A stretch of DNA of 64,000 nucleotides, taken from positions 143,123,001 to 143,187,000 of the forward strand of contig CM060831.1 in NCBI GenBank assembly GCA_030762175.1, given 5' to 3'. This document shows, piece by piece, positions 1 to 10,809 of this stretch. Under the pieces are notes generated by a model, which saw only the letters and a program-made list of their open reading frames with translations, searched no databases and was not told where the DNA came from. Made by a program: the position numbers and the translations under genes. This stretch comes from Metallyticus violacea. Lineage: Eukaryota; Arthropoda; Insecta; Mantodea; Metallyticidae. Each line of letters begins with the position of its first letter. The first letter of the stretch is position 1.

Positions 1-38
1 TCACAATTTTGTTTCCTTTGTCGGCCCTACTGTAAATT
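1..38 (-). mobile_element. Inverted PLE reverse-transcriptase fragment at window edge
   Basis: The first 36-38 bases are the reverse complement of bases about 1000-1036, the part of the PLE reading frame that encodes the N-terminal DKG motif. They run directly into the direct end repeat that starts near base 39. So the PLE at the left edge is preceded by a partial copy in the opposite orientation, which continues beyond the window. The match is visible base for base. The origin as an inverted partner copy is inferred. Confidence 0.75.
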
Positions 39-153
39 GGGATCATGCTAACGATGAAGGCAATCGCCTTTGAAACATGTCCAAGTAAGTGGAACTAAAT
101 TAGTGAAATTTGAGTGATTTCCTCAATAATAATTTGTTATATACTATATTTCA
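39..153 (+). repeat. PLE pseudo-LTR, upstream copy
   Basis: About 103 bases from 40 onward match the copy at 2471-2573 with one visible mismatch (A for G in the hammerhead-like core), so the element is flanked by direct repeats. PLEs are known to carry such pseudo-LTRs in direct or inverted arrangement. The repeat contains the hammerhead-like motif and the conserved stretch 'AAGTAAGTGGAACTAA' just after the predicted cleavage point. Confidence 0.85.
45..95 (+). ncRNA. Hammerhead-ribozyme-like motif (upstream copy, core mutated)
   Basis: A core-like heptamer CTAACGA (48-54; consensus CTGANGA) is followed by a GAAGGC/GCCTTT stem with loop AATC, then GAAAC, a two-base loop and GTC (79-81). The third core base is A here but G in the downstream copy, so this copy is probably inactive. 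Hammerhead motifs are established in PLE pseudo-LTRs. An additional T lies between the heptamer and stem II, as in the other copies of this window. Confidence 0.5.
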
Positions 154-255
154 CTGTGAAAATTCCCGTAATTCAAAAACTATTTATGAAACGTCAGTTT
201 ATCTGGGAAAAATAAGATTTCAATTAAGCCAAAACCATGTGGTAAAAACAGCAGT

Positions 256-1605
256 ATGGAGAATATGCCGCTACCGTTAATGAACATCCATTCCAATAAC
301 ATGCTTAGTGAACTAAAACCCAAAATAAAACAATTTCTAAAATATAGAATTAAGAAAAAATTAAGATCTGTAGATATACATTTCATCAACATTTGCCTAA
401 AAGAAAATTTAACGCCTACATTCGTAAGGAGGATAGTAAAACAAAACAATTACAGCAAAATACAAATAGCTGCCGAAAGGAAAGTGTTGCAAGTTGAAAA
501 AATGAATCATTACAAAGCCATAAGCGATTTGGACTTAAAAACTTATGAGCTACATTTAAAACTGGTACCTCAATTAGGCAGAATCTTTTGGAAAAATCTC
601 GAAGAAAATTTTTTTGAGGTTAGAAACGCCCGAGTAAAACAAAAATGGCACGCTATAAATAAAAAACTGAACAAACTTCGAGAGAAACAGCAAAATATTA
701 AAACTAGGAAAGAAATTAAAAGCAACAAAATCGAAAATGTCATAAACAAGTCAAACCAAAACTTTTCGGAAAAAGAATTGCAACTATTAAACGTAGGATT
801 AAATTCTTGTATAGATTACTCCAGAAATACAGAAGAATATGTAGCAGATATAGAAATAGCGATTTTTAACAAACCTGAAGAAGAAAAAAGCATCATAAGA
901 TCACAATGTGCAAAAGTACTAAAGCAAATAATAAAAAAAGAAAATAACCAAAAAGTGACATATCACAGGATACTCAGGTCTTTAAAAGAAAAGGGCGTCA
1001 TTTACAGTAGGGCCGACAAAGGAAACAAAATTGTGATAATGAATCAGACAGATTATGAAAACAGTATGTACAATTTACTAACCAGCCAAGATTATGAAAA
1101 AATGCAAACAGATCCTACACAAAAATATATCAGTGCAGTAAAAAAACAATTAATAGAAGTAACAATTCTGAGTGAAGAAGAAAAAAAGAATATCATACCA
1201 GACAACCCTACAACACCTAGAATCTATGGCCTACCAAAAATACATAAACCGGGAAACAAAATGAGACCTATTGTAGATACAATAAATTCACCCACATACA
1301 AGTTAGCCAATTGCCTTTTAAAAAAATTTAATGCCTTGCCGAAATACAAAAGCCAAAGCATAAAGAACTCATCAGAACTAATAGATAAAATTAGACATGT
1401 GAAATTGGAAAATAGGGATCTACTAGTTTCGTATGATGTAGTCTCTATGTTTCCTAGCATCCCCAAAGAAAATCTGATAGTGGTCATACAGAAATGGCTA
1501 ACCTCAATAAACCTACCTAGAGAAGCAATAGAACAATATGTGAACCTCACCAAAATTTGCAATAAATGCAATAAAACTGCTCAACCTGCAAGACAGCAGT
1601 GTTAA
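256..1605 (+). pseudogene. PLE reverse transcriptase, N-terminal part (449 codons)
   Basis: This is a long Lys/Asn-rich frame starting at ATG 256. The N-terminal half is helical and basic. At about residue 252 it has 'SRADKGNKIVIMN', the DKG motif typical of PLE RTs. Next come 'PRIYGLPKIHKPGNKMRPIV' (about 322-341) and 'SYDVVSMFPSIP' (about 393-404, first catalytic Asp). The last ~15 residues are read out of frame after a deletion: the true PLE frame resumes at 1568 as 'AIKLLNLQDSSVKFT'. The YVDD catalytic block is absent, so it cannot encode active RT. Confidence 0.85.
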
Positions 1606-1924
1606 ATTTACAATGGAATTGGAGAACAACACGATTCTTCCTTTCTTGGACATAAAAATTATAAAAAATGGCAATATACTGGAATTTGGCATATTCAGAA
1701 AAGATAGCCACACAGATAATTACATAAAAAACAACAGCCTCAACCCAATACAACATAAACATGCCATAATCAATAGCCTCACATTCAGATTAACAAACCT
1801 TCCAATAAGCAAGACAGAATACAAATTGGAGTACCAAAAAATCATAGAGATAGCACAAAAAAATGGTTACACAACAGATCTGGTCAACAAGAAAATAGAA
1901 AAATTCAAAAAGAAAAAACGATAA
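1568..1924 (+). pseudogene. PLE reverse transcriptase, C-terminal continuation in another frame
   Basis: The frame that begins at 1568 reads 'AIKLLNLQDSSVKFT' and continues through 'MELENNTILPFLDIKI' to the stop near 1922. The same order ('ALKILNIQDKDIQFTHE' then 'DNMLPFLDIKI') lies just downstream of YVDD in the PLE copy at 42.3-42.6 kb. It is therefore the thumb/linker part of RT, joined to the front half by a deletion that removed the GSPLSP and YVDD motifs and changed frame. Confidence 0.8.
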
Positions 1925-2455
1925 AAGATATCACCACACTAAAAGGCTACAAAGGGGATCAGATATATAAAAAATTCACATTCCACCCATGGGCACACCA
2001 AAAATTCCAAAAAATTTTTAAACAGGCAAACATCATTTTGGCTCCAGTAAACAAATGTAGTTTTTAAAAAACCTCCTAAAAACGAACACAAAAGACAAAA
2101 TTCCTCCAGAAAAACAATCAGGCATTTATGAAATTGCTTGCAAAGATTGCAATATGAAATATATAGGCAAAACAAAAAGAAATATCTCCATACGGTTTAA
2201 GGAGCACATGAGGCATGTAAAATATAAACACATGGAAAAATAAGCAGTGGCAGACCATTTCTGGCAAAAAAAAACACGAATTCCAAAGGGTACCAAAACT
2301 CTTAAAAGCTCTTCAAAAACCAATAGAATTGACAGTGTGGGAAAATATATTCATAAATAAAAACAAAGAAAATTTGGTTAATTTTGATCTTCCAAACAAT
2401 AGCAACCTTATCACAAAGTTCATAAAATCTACGGAGCAACATCTGAATACCACGC
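1925..2455 (+). pseudogene. PLE GIY-YIG endonuclease domain, broken
   Basis: Readable pieces are 'KDKIPPEKQSGIYEIACKDC', 'MKYIGKTKRNISIRFKEHM' and 'AVADHFW', which match the GIY-(x)n-YIG nuclease of PLEs. GIY is at about 2118, and the YIG motif at about 2161-2169 also reads YIG. The frame is broken by a shift in the T/A run near 2062 and by TAA at about 2242 where other copies read Ser. The end 'ELTVWENIFINKNKENLVNF' at about 2330-2390 matches the other PLE tails here. Confidence 0.8.
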
Positions 2456-2469
2456 GGGGAAGCGGACAT

Positions 2470-2573
2470 TGGGATCATGCTGACGATGAAGGCAATCGCC
2501 TTTGAAACATGTCCAAGTAAGTGGAACTAAATTAGTGAAATTTGAGTGATTTCCTCAATAATAATTTGTTATG
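2470..2573 (+). repeat. PLE pseudo-LTR, downstream copy
   Basis: This is the second copy of the 39-153 repeat, with one mismatch over about 100 bases. It ends at about 2573, where similarity to the upstream copy stops and LINE-derived sequence begins, so this is the right edge of the PLE. Confidence 0.85.
2474..2528 (+). ncRNA. Hammerhead-ribozyme-like motif
   Basis: The core CTGACGA (2480-2486) fits CTGANGA. After one extra T come GAAGGC, loop AATC and GCCTTT as stem II. Then comes GAAAC, a two-base loop AT, and GTC at 2511-2513. In this reading stem III is only A-U plus C-G, the very short helix known from PLE hammerheads. Predicted cleavage is after C2513. Activity is untested, and the T before stem II is a deviation from the minimal consensus. 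Confidence 0.6.
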
Positions 2574-2576
2574 TTG

Positions 2577-4240
2577 TTTTAATAAGTTACTTACTCCTAG
2601 ATTCCAAATCCTAAACCAATATTTTAGGGCCCATTCCATAATCACACCCTTTCTTGACACTCTTCCCAATTCAGTTTGAGCCACTTCCTTAACCATTGCA
2701 CTTGGTAGGCCTAAGACTTCACTACAAAACATCTTGTGTACAGTAACGATAATTTCTTCTCCTCCATTCAATCCCCACACCTCAATTCCTATAGCATTTT
2801 GGGTTAAACCACCATGTTGTAGGTTCTTTCTAGCCATTTAACATCATTATTAGGTAGTATATATTTACAACAGGCTGCTATGGCTCCTTTCTCTTAGTCA
2901 ATGTTAATTTCTTTTGCTTCTCTCATTCCTCTCCCTCATCCAATTTAACTCCTAAGTAAATGCAATCTGGAACTACCTTAGTCTTTATTCCACTTCTTCC
3001 ACTTTTCATATTTGATCAATTTTGCCCCTTTCTTAAAAATCACTATTTGTGTTTTCTCCTAATTTAAATTTAAATTTCCTTCATTATGACATTTATCTAT
3101 TTCATGTAAGGAATGTTTTATATGATACATTAGAATTTGTTTATTTAATACTTACACTATAATAAAATGTTTACAACATATGTATTTTACATTAATATTT
3201 TAATGGAGGCCAGCCACAAATACTTTACAGATGGTGCCATGAATTATTATTTAATTACAAAATGTAATAAATAATATATTCGTTTTTATTCCTGGAAGAC
3301 CATCACCTTGGTTTTTTCAGCTAAAATTTCAAAATTTACTCTTTTATAGATCTGGTTTAATTTTAAAATATTTGCAGTTTATCCTCAGTTCTTGCTATAA
3401 TAACTGGATCATCTACATACAGTAATGTTTAATATCAGATCATATCGTAAATAAATTCCTAAAAAGTACAGGCAACAAACTATGTTCTTGTTAAATTCCC
3501 AGATGATTTTAATGAAAATTGTTACTAAACTCTTAAGTTTAAAAATATTTTGGACTTTTTCTACACACTTGATCAAGTGGTGTAGAAAAAAATTTACCAT
3601 AAAATTGCTGTATCTACTTTGCCAAAGACCTTGATGTAGTCAATAAAAGCTAAATGTGTTTGCAGATTAAATTCTCTTAATCGGTGTTTGTGAGGTAAAC
3701 ACATTGTCTGTATAAGAACTTCCTGGTCAGAAATCACTCTGTTGTTGACCTATTTTACTTCTTCTATTTTTTTCATTCTTGCACACATATTTTAATATAT
3801 CCTATATTCAGCATTCAATACAATTGCTCATCTATAGTTGTTACATTTTTCCAATCTCTTAGTATATAACTGTAATTGACCAATTGTTCAGGATGGTTGC
3901 AGTTTTACAATATTTCTTCAATAACTGTAAAAAGTTTTGTTGTAGTACGATACCCCTGTATTTAATTAATTTTATTCTTAATGGATCTAGTTCCTTTCCC
4001 CCCCCCCTTTCTTTTCTTTTTTCTTGTTTTTTTTTTTTTTTTTTGTTTGTTTTTTAAACCAATTTTTCACATGTTTATTCATCTATTCCAATTCCTTCAT
4101 TGTTTTCCTGTGAATATTTTTCTTCTATGACTTTTGGGTTATACCATAATCTTTTATAATATTCCATCCACCCATTATCATTTATTATGTTGAAAGTATA
4201 TTCTTTTCTTCATTGTTGAAGCATTTTATGTTATATACAA
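2577..4240 (-). mobile_element. Non-LTR retrotransposon (LINE) remnant, RT region
   Basis: Read on the minus strand from about 4200 down to 2577, degenerate RT pieces appear in order. They are 'GWMEYYKRLW' (near 4150), 'NLQTHLAFIDYIKVFGKVD' (near 3620-3680, like the LAFIDLEKAFD motif A), 'VDDPVIIARTEDKLQIF' (near 3370-3420, the YxDD box), 'NWEKTQIVIFKKGAKL' (near 3030), and a C-terminal stretch 'ELGRVSRKGVIMEWALKYWF' (2620-2690). Many stops and frameshifts break it. The clade is not assigned. The PLE at 1-2573 abuts its 3' side. Confidence 0.65.
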
Positions 4241-4722
4241 CATTTTGATTCCCATGTATTTTATGTTCTAGTTTGCTAATATAATTTCCCTAACTGATTT
4301 AATATGTTTTTTATATTCTCTCTCAATGATTACCAATTTAAATTTATATTCCATTTTGTGCAAGTATAAACTGAGTTTTAAAATAAATTAAGGGCATAAA
4401 TTGGTAACATATTTTGTCTTGTTTTCTAGTACTAACCATTACATTTGAACTTTTTATTTTCATTTCATGACAAAATTAAATCTATATCTGACTAAATCTG
4501 CTGAGAAGAGTGTCTTTGGAATTAGTTATCAACTTCTGAACTCAAAATTAGCCAAATGTTTACTTCGAACATAGTAGAATTTAAGGTGCTGAATGTTATA
4601 TCCATTATAGGCAAGATGAAATCATAAAATAATAACAGTAAAGTAATTTTGATTAGAAACAATGCATTAATTTGATATAGGAAGCACCTGCATTTGAGGT
4701 GTTTGTAATATGATTATAGTAG

Positions 4723-4943
4723 GTGTGGTTCATGGTCAGCCATACCAAACTAGTGACCAGTATCATGATGACGGAAACTATCCACTACCAGGATTACCAC
4801 CACCACCACATGTGCAGCAGGAGCAGCATTATCACCATCATCCACATCACCAACAACCACCGCAGCCACCCATGATGTCTCCAGGAAATCCTCCACAGGT
4901 GCGTCGGCTCCCACCAGTGATGTCTGCAGGAAGTCATGTGCAG
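4723..4943 (+). CDS. RBM33: RBM33-like protein, internal coding exon (first in window)
   Basis: The exon is open in the frame that reads 'VVHGQPYQTSDQYHDDGNYP' and then Pro/His/Gln-rich sequence with 'HHHPHHQQPPQPPMM'. It ends CAG/GTATAA at 4943, with a complete codon. The acceptor is either AG 4718-4719 or AG 4721-4722, and both leave two bases to complete a codon from an upstream exon that I cannot see in 1-4700. The next exon starts in phase 0, which agrees. The sequence is of low complexity, so identity rests on the downstream exons, above all the C-terminal RRM. Upstream exons encoding the N-terminus must lie outside the window. Confidence 0.75.
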
Positions 4944-6018
4944 GTATAATATATTCATATATTTCATTTTCTTCTTTATATTTTAAAACATAATTTCAAA
5001 GTAAGTGGACAAAACAATGTGTCTTTTAGTTCATTCTTTGCTATCCACAAATCTAAATATAAATCATTTCTGTCTCTCTGAATGTAAAAGTGTCCATCAA
5101 GCAGCATACATAATGATGTAGCTGCATCATACATTGTTGTTACTTATAATACAGGATATTTCATTCGCTCTTAGCCCCTGGTTTTCCTTTGCAACCTCCA
5201 AACTAATGGATGTATTTGAATGCCATTAGATACAGATATACATTCATGTTTGAGAGGCATGAGATTTCATTGTAAGGGTTTAAAGTAATTATAATTAGTG
5301 CCAAGATATGTCTGCACTGCCTCTTTTTGTATTTACCAATACATTAGGAATTGCAGCTTCAGTTTCCTGCCTGATGTTTAATACAGTTTTTATTTGTAAT
5401 GAAACATGTTCTCTTTTAACATGCTCCATAGGAAGAAATCTAGTGAAATAAGGTCTACAAAGACCTTTAGAAATGACAGGATTTTCAAAGAAGGAAACAA
5501 TCTGAGCCACATGTTCACATTACAGGTGTGACATCTGGTATGCAGACTTATGGCAGATTTCTATGTAGACTGCAGTGTCCACTGTTGTATAAAGTTTGGT
5601 GCCAATAATGGAAATTGCAATAAAGCATATCAGTCACATTCCCATGAAGAAATATCTAATTCCAATGTAAGGGATCTTAACTAAACCAACTATGTGTATT
5701 CTGGGAATTGGTGTGTTTAATTAGGTACAACCATCCATATCATAGAAGCATAAATTTCCCAGATGTGCACTGACAAGCTGCTAGAACTGATGACAATAAA
5801 ACAATCTCTTCTATTTGCCAAAAGTTTTCAATTCTTACATAATAAGCTTCCAGTTTTGTCCTTTCGCCCCTCTCTTCTTCTGCAGCTCATTGACATGTAT
5901 TTTTGGAAACTCCTATCTCCTTCCCCAGACACTGAATGGAGAATTTTGCTGGGGTGGCTTCAAAACTCCAAATTGCACAGTAAATTGTTTTTGGCACTGC
6001 TTTATCAATTTTAAAATA
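4944..6018 (+). other. Intron sequence, no recognised element
   Basis: The donor GTATAA is at 4944. The stretch is AT-rich with no convincing coding signal. An 71-codon minus-strand open frame at 5295-5510 and two overlapping + frames at 5763-6021 show no motif that I recognise. Confidence 0.5.
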
Positions 6019-7480
6019 TGAGGGCTGTTCGATAGGTTCATGCAAACTCAAAAGGTGGCCGAGGTCATTAAGGTGCAGACTCGTGAGGGGAAGTCTGGGT
6101 TTCAAATCCCACCAGGACTGTTCTCCCTGACTGAGGTTTTTTACAGGTTTTTCTCAGTCCTCATAAATGGCAAATGCTGGGGAAGTACCCTAAACTTAGG
6201 CTGGAACATTTCCTTCCTCAAAAATCCTTTCCGAATATTTCATTTCATTTCATGTATCATCAGTGTCCACCGTCTGTGGTGCCTCAGTAGTAAAAACAAG
6301 TGTTAAACAGTATTAAAAAAAAAACTCAAAAGGTGATAGCGTTAGATTAAATTTGTTACCTTGACAGCATGATGACTGTTGAGGAATGAAATACATGGTT
6401 GTAAACAGTTACAAGTTTACTGTGTATTTGAGAGCCATTTTCTTTCTTAAATTTATAAACAAGTATTCAAAACAGAGAAATTCAAATTTTATATATTAGC
6501 AAAACATTATTTTTGAAAGGAGCGACAGCCACAGAAAATAAGGCAAAGCTGAACAAATACTATGTCAAATCTGCTGCTTGCTTAGAATGGTGGCGTATTA
6601 ATGATTTGGTGAGTATATATGTGGCCAAATGAGCACATGTGATGCAGGCTTATAGACATCCTGTCAAGGAAATGACTCTTGATATTGTTGAAAAAATTGA
6701 CATCATGGTATGAGTTATTGGAAACTGAAGGTGCAGGATATTGCTGAAGCTGTGAGTATTTCTGGAGATTGAGAGCATAATATTTTGCAGAATCATTTGC
6801 AAATGAAAAAGCTATTGGCTATGTGAATGCCACATTTGATAATGATTGGGCAGAAAGGAGAACCAGTTCTCACTTCAGCATAGAATTAAGAGCTGTCTGT
6901 TTAAGCAGAATCCAAGTGATTTTCAGAGATAGTGTGTGACAACAATGAAACATGGATTCACCATACTATGCCAGAAATGAAGGAGCAGCCTAAACAAGGA
7001 TTATAACTAAAGAAAGCATATCAAAAAAGGCAAAAACTCTCCCCTCAACAGGAACACGGATGGTAACTGTGTTTTGAGATTGTTAGAGCATAATTTTAAT
7101 TGATTTTTTGGAAAAGAGCTAACCATAACTGGTGAATATTATATTAGGCTACTGGAGCAATTAAATGATATGACCAAGAAGAAAGAAGAAAATAATTGCC
7201 AATGCAGAAGTCTGCAAGTGCAACCTCAAGATTACTGGACTTTCAAGTATGACATCTTTCTTCATCCCACCTACTCTTCAGATTTGGCTCCCTAAGACTA
7301 CTTGTTCCCCAATGTGAAAAATAACTAATAGAAGGAAATTTGCATCAAATGAAGAGGTTGCCAAAACAAATGAATATTTTGCAGAGCTGAAAAATCACAT
7401 TTTATGAATAGAATAAACAAACTAGAAAATCATAGGAATAGATATATAGATTTGACGGATTATGTTGAGAAATAAAATTA
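6019..7480 (+). pseudogene. Mariner-like transposase remnant M1 with nested SINE
   Basis: It starts with a mariner-like terminal sequence, 'ATGAGGGCTGTTCGATAGG' (6019), interrupted by SINE-A at 6057-6321. Degenerate transposase follows: 'NNETWIHHTMPEMKEQPKQG' near 6935-7000 matches the GDETWIHHYxPE motif of mariner DD34D transposases with the catalytic Asp replaced by Asn. 'HPTYSSDLAP' near 7265 matches the HPPYSPDLAPxD motif. Many stops interrupt it. The 3' terminal repeat was not found. Confidence 0.75.
6057..6321 (+). mobile_element. SINE-A copy 1 (tRNA-derived), with target duplication
   Basis: It begins 'GGCCGAGGTCATTAAGGTGC', has a B-box-like 'GGTTTCAAATCCCACC', then the family body and 'CAGTGTCCACCGTCTGTGG', and ends in an A-run. 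It is flanked by a perfect 13-base duplication AAACTCAAAAGGT (6044-6056 and 6322-6334), which interrupts the mariner M1 terminal region. It lacks the ~13-base head seen in other copies, so it is slightly 5'-truncated. Confidence 0.9.
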
Positions 7481-9835
7481 TTTTTTTCCAAAAAAGTTAT
7501 GTCCTTTTTTATTTTTGTTGGACATATTGAGCAATCCACATGCGAGTGGATGAAAAACATGTACTGTTCCATTATGTAATAGTGCAACTGTACTGTGTAC
7601 ACTGTATTGCTCAAATGCACAATGCCTGTTTGATAATCTCCAATAACAACACAGTCACATATGTTACCTACTGCCAAGGACAACAAAAGTGCAATTAGCC
7701 TACACTGATATGAATAACACATAGACTGGAGAATAAAACAGCACTTATGCCCTGTTTTAACCATGCTTCCCACACATCAAGCTAGGTCTATCAAATGTCA
7801 CTGGATTATGTCCATGAGTATAATATCTATAAAGGAAGATATTGCTGAAAACAAGTAAAACAGCAGATATAATAAACCCTCATAAAAATGCAACATAAAA
7901 TAGCATATAGTGCTCACTTTTCTTATATGCTAATTCATTACAGATTTATTTCTCAGGCAAGACTAAGTTTGAAGGACATACAAGCTCCATATCTTTTCAA
8001 TTCTGTATCTTAGAAGGAGAAAAACTGTATAATTCAGGTTTCACTTAATCATAGAAGTCTGTGAAGGCTAACTAGTTAACATTTAACAAACATTTACCTT
8101 CTGTCTCATGGAAAGCTGAAAGGCAAAGCTTGCTATAAAATATAACTGTTTGTTACATGGAGTACCTTTATAAGTCAGGTTCTGTAGCCTTCCACTTTAT
8201 AACTGGCAATACAGAAGTGGCAGTATCAAGGAAATAGCTATATATTAAAGGCTAATTTTTTTTCTTTGATATAGATCTGTTAAATCAAGGCTTACCAGCA
8301 TAGGTACATCCTTTTGTGTATTAACAATGCCATGGTCACATGATCATATATTTACCTTTCACAAAGACGATCTAGGTTCATTCCCTGCAGTCAGTTGTGG
8401 TAGGTGTCCTCAGGTACTCCATTTTAACAGCCACTCATTGTTCCATTACTTCATCCCCATCATTATTTGGCATAGCTGTGTCAAGGTCATTGTCAGTGGA
8501 TTTTGAACTGATATCTTAATATTCAACATTGCAATTATGAAAAACAAACAAATCAGAGGGGTATGTAGTCTGCTGCTATGGCCCAGCACTTGAACAGGTA
8601 AATGGTGGGTAACTTTAGGCACCAGTGATTCTAGAATCATTTTCATCTTCTCAAAGGACTTAACATCAGTTGACAGTGTTTTAATGTTAACAGCCAAAAA
8701 GTAATGCACATATTGCACTTTGTAAGGTTGTGGTTATCTTGCATACTGCTACTTATGTTGCCTTAAGTTGGTCTGCCAAATAAATTACCAAAATGTCTCT
8801 TAGTGCTATTTTCCTTACTTATCCCCCATCTCAACTTATCTCATGGTGTATAGGGTCATTTTTAATCATTAGCTGGACTGTTACTGAGGCATTTTAGCAC
8901 AGTGCAGTCTGCTGTGACTCTCTCTGTCACTAGCACATGGAATGTGTAATTTTGGTCACACTAGTAAAATATTATTGTCATTTAAATCTGAATCTTACGA
9001 AACATCTTAAACATTTAGTCCATATTCTAATCTGATGTGCCTGAATGAGCTTTTCTGCAGATAATAAGATGACATAGTATCTTGGGCACATTTAACAGAA
9101 ATTATTTTAGTAGAAATTGTAAATTTTTACTGCCAATGCCACATATAAGGTAAGATTTCTGGGTTATAGAGACATGGTCAACTTGAACTTCTCTCCTCAA
9201 ACATTTTCTGCAACTATACCTGAACATCCTGAGTTGACATTTCCAAAGTACTCTTCTAGTTGTCTCTGCAGCAACTGAGCTATAAGCTATTTGTGTTGCT
9301 GTTTTTGTATTAGAGGGGGAGATGAGTATACAGTAAACCTACCTACACTAATCATTAGTACACAAGAACTCTTAACATCATTCATGTCAAAAACAAGCCA
9401 CAATGGAGACTGGTCAATTGGGCTTCATGCCTCTGTGAACCTGAAATCTATCATAAGAATTTCTTCAGTTACAAGATCATGGCTACACTGCCAAGAGAGC
9501 TCTCACCCCCAAAAAACTATATCACCTACTTCTAAACAGTAACATCAACACTGCTATCTGCCTTAAATCAAGAATGTTACAGATTGCATTGGAAGACTGT
9601 TGAACCTGTGGAACTTCAAAAGTATCTATAAGCCCACACAATAGATCAATAAGGACCCACACCCCATGTACAGTAACCCTGTTCCTGTGGAATATACTAT
9701 ACAATTGGCTAAATACGAAAAACTGTCACTAGGGTCATACAGCCCACCTACACAAGATAAAATCTACCAAATGCTGTGTAATATGCATTCAACCAGACAC
9801 AATATGAGCAAGTGTCATCTACTGTAAAAAACTGA

Positions 9836-9836
<1 letters not shown>
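7481..9836. other. Intron sequence, no recognised element
   Basis: It is AT-rich with no intact gene. A minus-strand open frame of 123 codons (7402-7773) overlaps the end of mariner M1 and has no motif I recognise. Other frames here (8446-8718, 9291-9542) look random. Confidence 0.45.
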
Positions 9837-9838
<2 letters not shown>

Positions 9839-9891
<53 letters not shown>

Positions 9892-9905
9892 TTTATAATA
9901 ATAAT
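9839..9905. repeat. (AAT)n microsatellite
   Basis: A run of ATA/AAT trinucleotides of about 50 bases that is slightly interrupted near 9890. The minus-strand poly-tyrosine reading frame over it is an artefact of the repeat. Confidence 0.95.
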
Positions 9906-10255
9906 AGCATGCACATAAAGAGATGACACTATACTTCACCTAATACTGATCTTTTTATGGGTATAATCATTCAACTCTGTTTCTAACTTCTATTAAGTTT
10001 ATGATAACAGCATAGTTGAACCGTATTGAGATACCAGAAGACAAATGAAGCAGATCTTCAGTGTCGCATATTAGAAACCAACCAACCATAACCAGTAAAA
10101 TCCTAGATTCATTAACTGGAAAACGTGGGTTGGATGTGGAACTACCATAAGCAACAATGCAAGAGGTGAGAACAAGATTGCAGGTCTCCTGGGAACTGTC
10201 ACAGGAGAGGGGGTTTACAACAAGCACATGTCTCAACAATAAAAAAGAAATTTAA

Positions 10256-10430
10256 AATGCTAATTGGAACTTATACAGTGAAGCTAATCATATGATTAAG
10301 GTCATTGTGTGGTTGAGCCAAACTAAGCACTCTTATTGACTCCACTTGTTTAAGTTTAATACAAGTAAGTGGAGCCAATAAGAGTATATAGTTCGACTTA
10401 ATCATATAATGATCTTCATTAAAAGTATTT
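10256..10430. repeat. Short palindromic PLE-like unit
   Basis: A leader-like start (10256-10295) is followed by an inverted repeat. 'ACTCTTATTGACTCCACTTG' (10330-10349) pairs with the region 10364-10387, 'AAGTAAGTGGAGCCAATAAG'. Outer parts (ATGATTAAG near 10293, CTTAATCAT near 10398) also pair. The AAGTAAGTGGA stretch is shared with the PLE ends of the window. About 130 bases of its left half recur at 50295-50400. Confidence 0.6.
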
Positions 10431-10809
10431 AACAAACGCTTATACAGAATAGATGAATTGTAGTATACAGCAAAATAGTGTGCATACTTGTTTTAGTACT
10501 CATATTTATTTTCTATTATCCTGTTATTTTGTTTTTGTCTTGATTTAACTTGTTTTGTAAACTTGTATATTCAGTCTGTAGTCTGCAATAAAATCTGTAC
10601 AAGATTGGTTTAGTAGAAGAAAAGACCTTAACTCTGTCAGTATAAATAAATAAAATAAAATTGTATAACTGCTATACAAGTGTTTAAATTTCCTGATGAA
10701 CAAAGAAACTCAGTTACTGTGATGGCTCCAACAATTTGACATGACTGCACATAAGTCTCCAATGAGATGTTCCATCTAAGTACACATATTTGTTCCCAGG
10801 ATGCATGAG

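Larger units (their letters stand above)
154..2469 (+). mobile_element. Penelope-like element, body with internal deletion
   Basis: The body lies between two direct pseudo-LTRs. It encodes a PLE reverse transcriptase N-terminal half, a continuation in a second frame, and a GIY-YIG endonuclease region. The order RT then GIY-YIG is the defining arrangement of Penelope/Poseidon-type PLEs. It is non-functional because the central RT motifs are missing, the frame shifts near 1560, and the GIY-YIG part has a frameshift near 2065 and a stop near 2242. The near-identity of the two end repeats nevertheless suggests a fairly young copy. Confidence 0.85.

Noticed and set aside
180..449. Minus-strand 89-codon frame over the PLE start
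   Set aside because: It is a shadow of the PLE reverse transcriptase frame on the other strand.
7402..7773. 123-codon minus-strand open frame
   Set aside because: It has no recognisable motif, overlaps the end of mariner M1 in the other orientation, and its composition matches the surrounding AT-rich sequence.
9748..9939. Minus-strand open frame with a long tyrosine run
   Set aside because: It is the translation of the AAT microsatellite.
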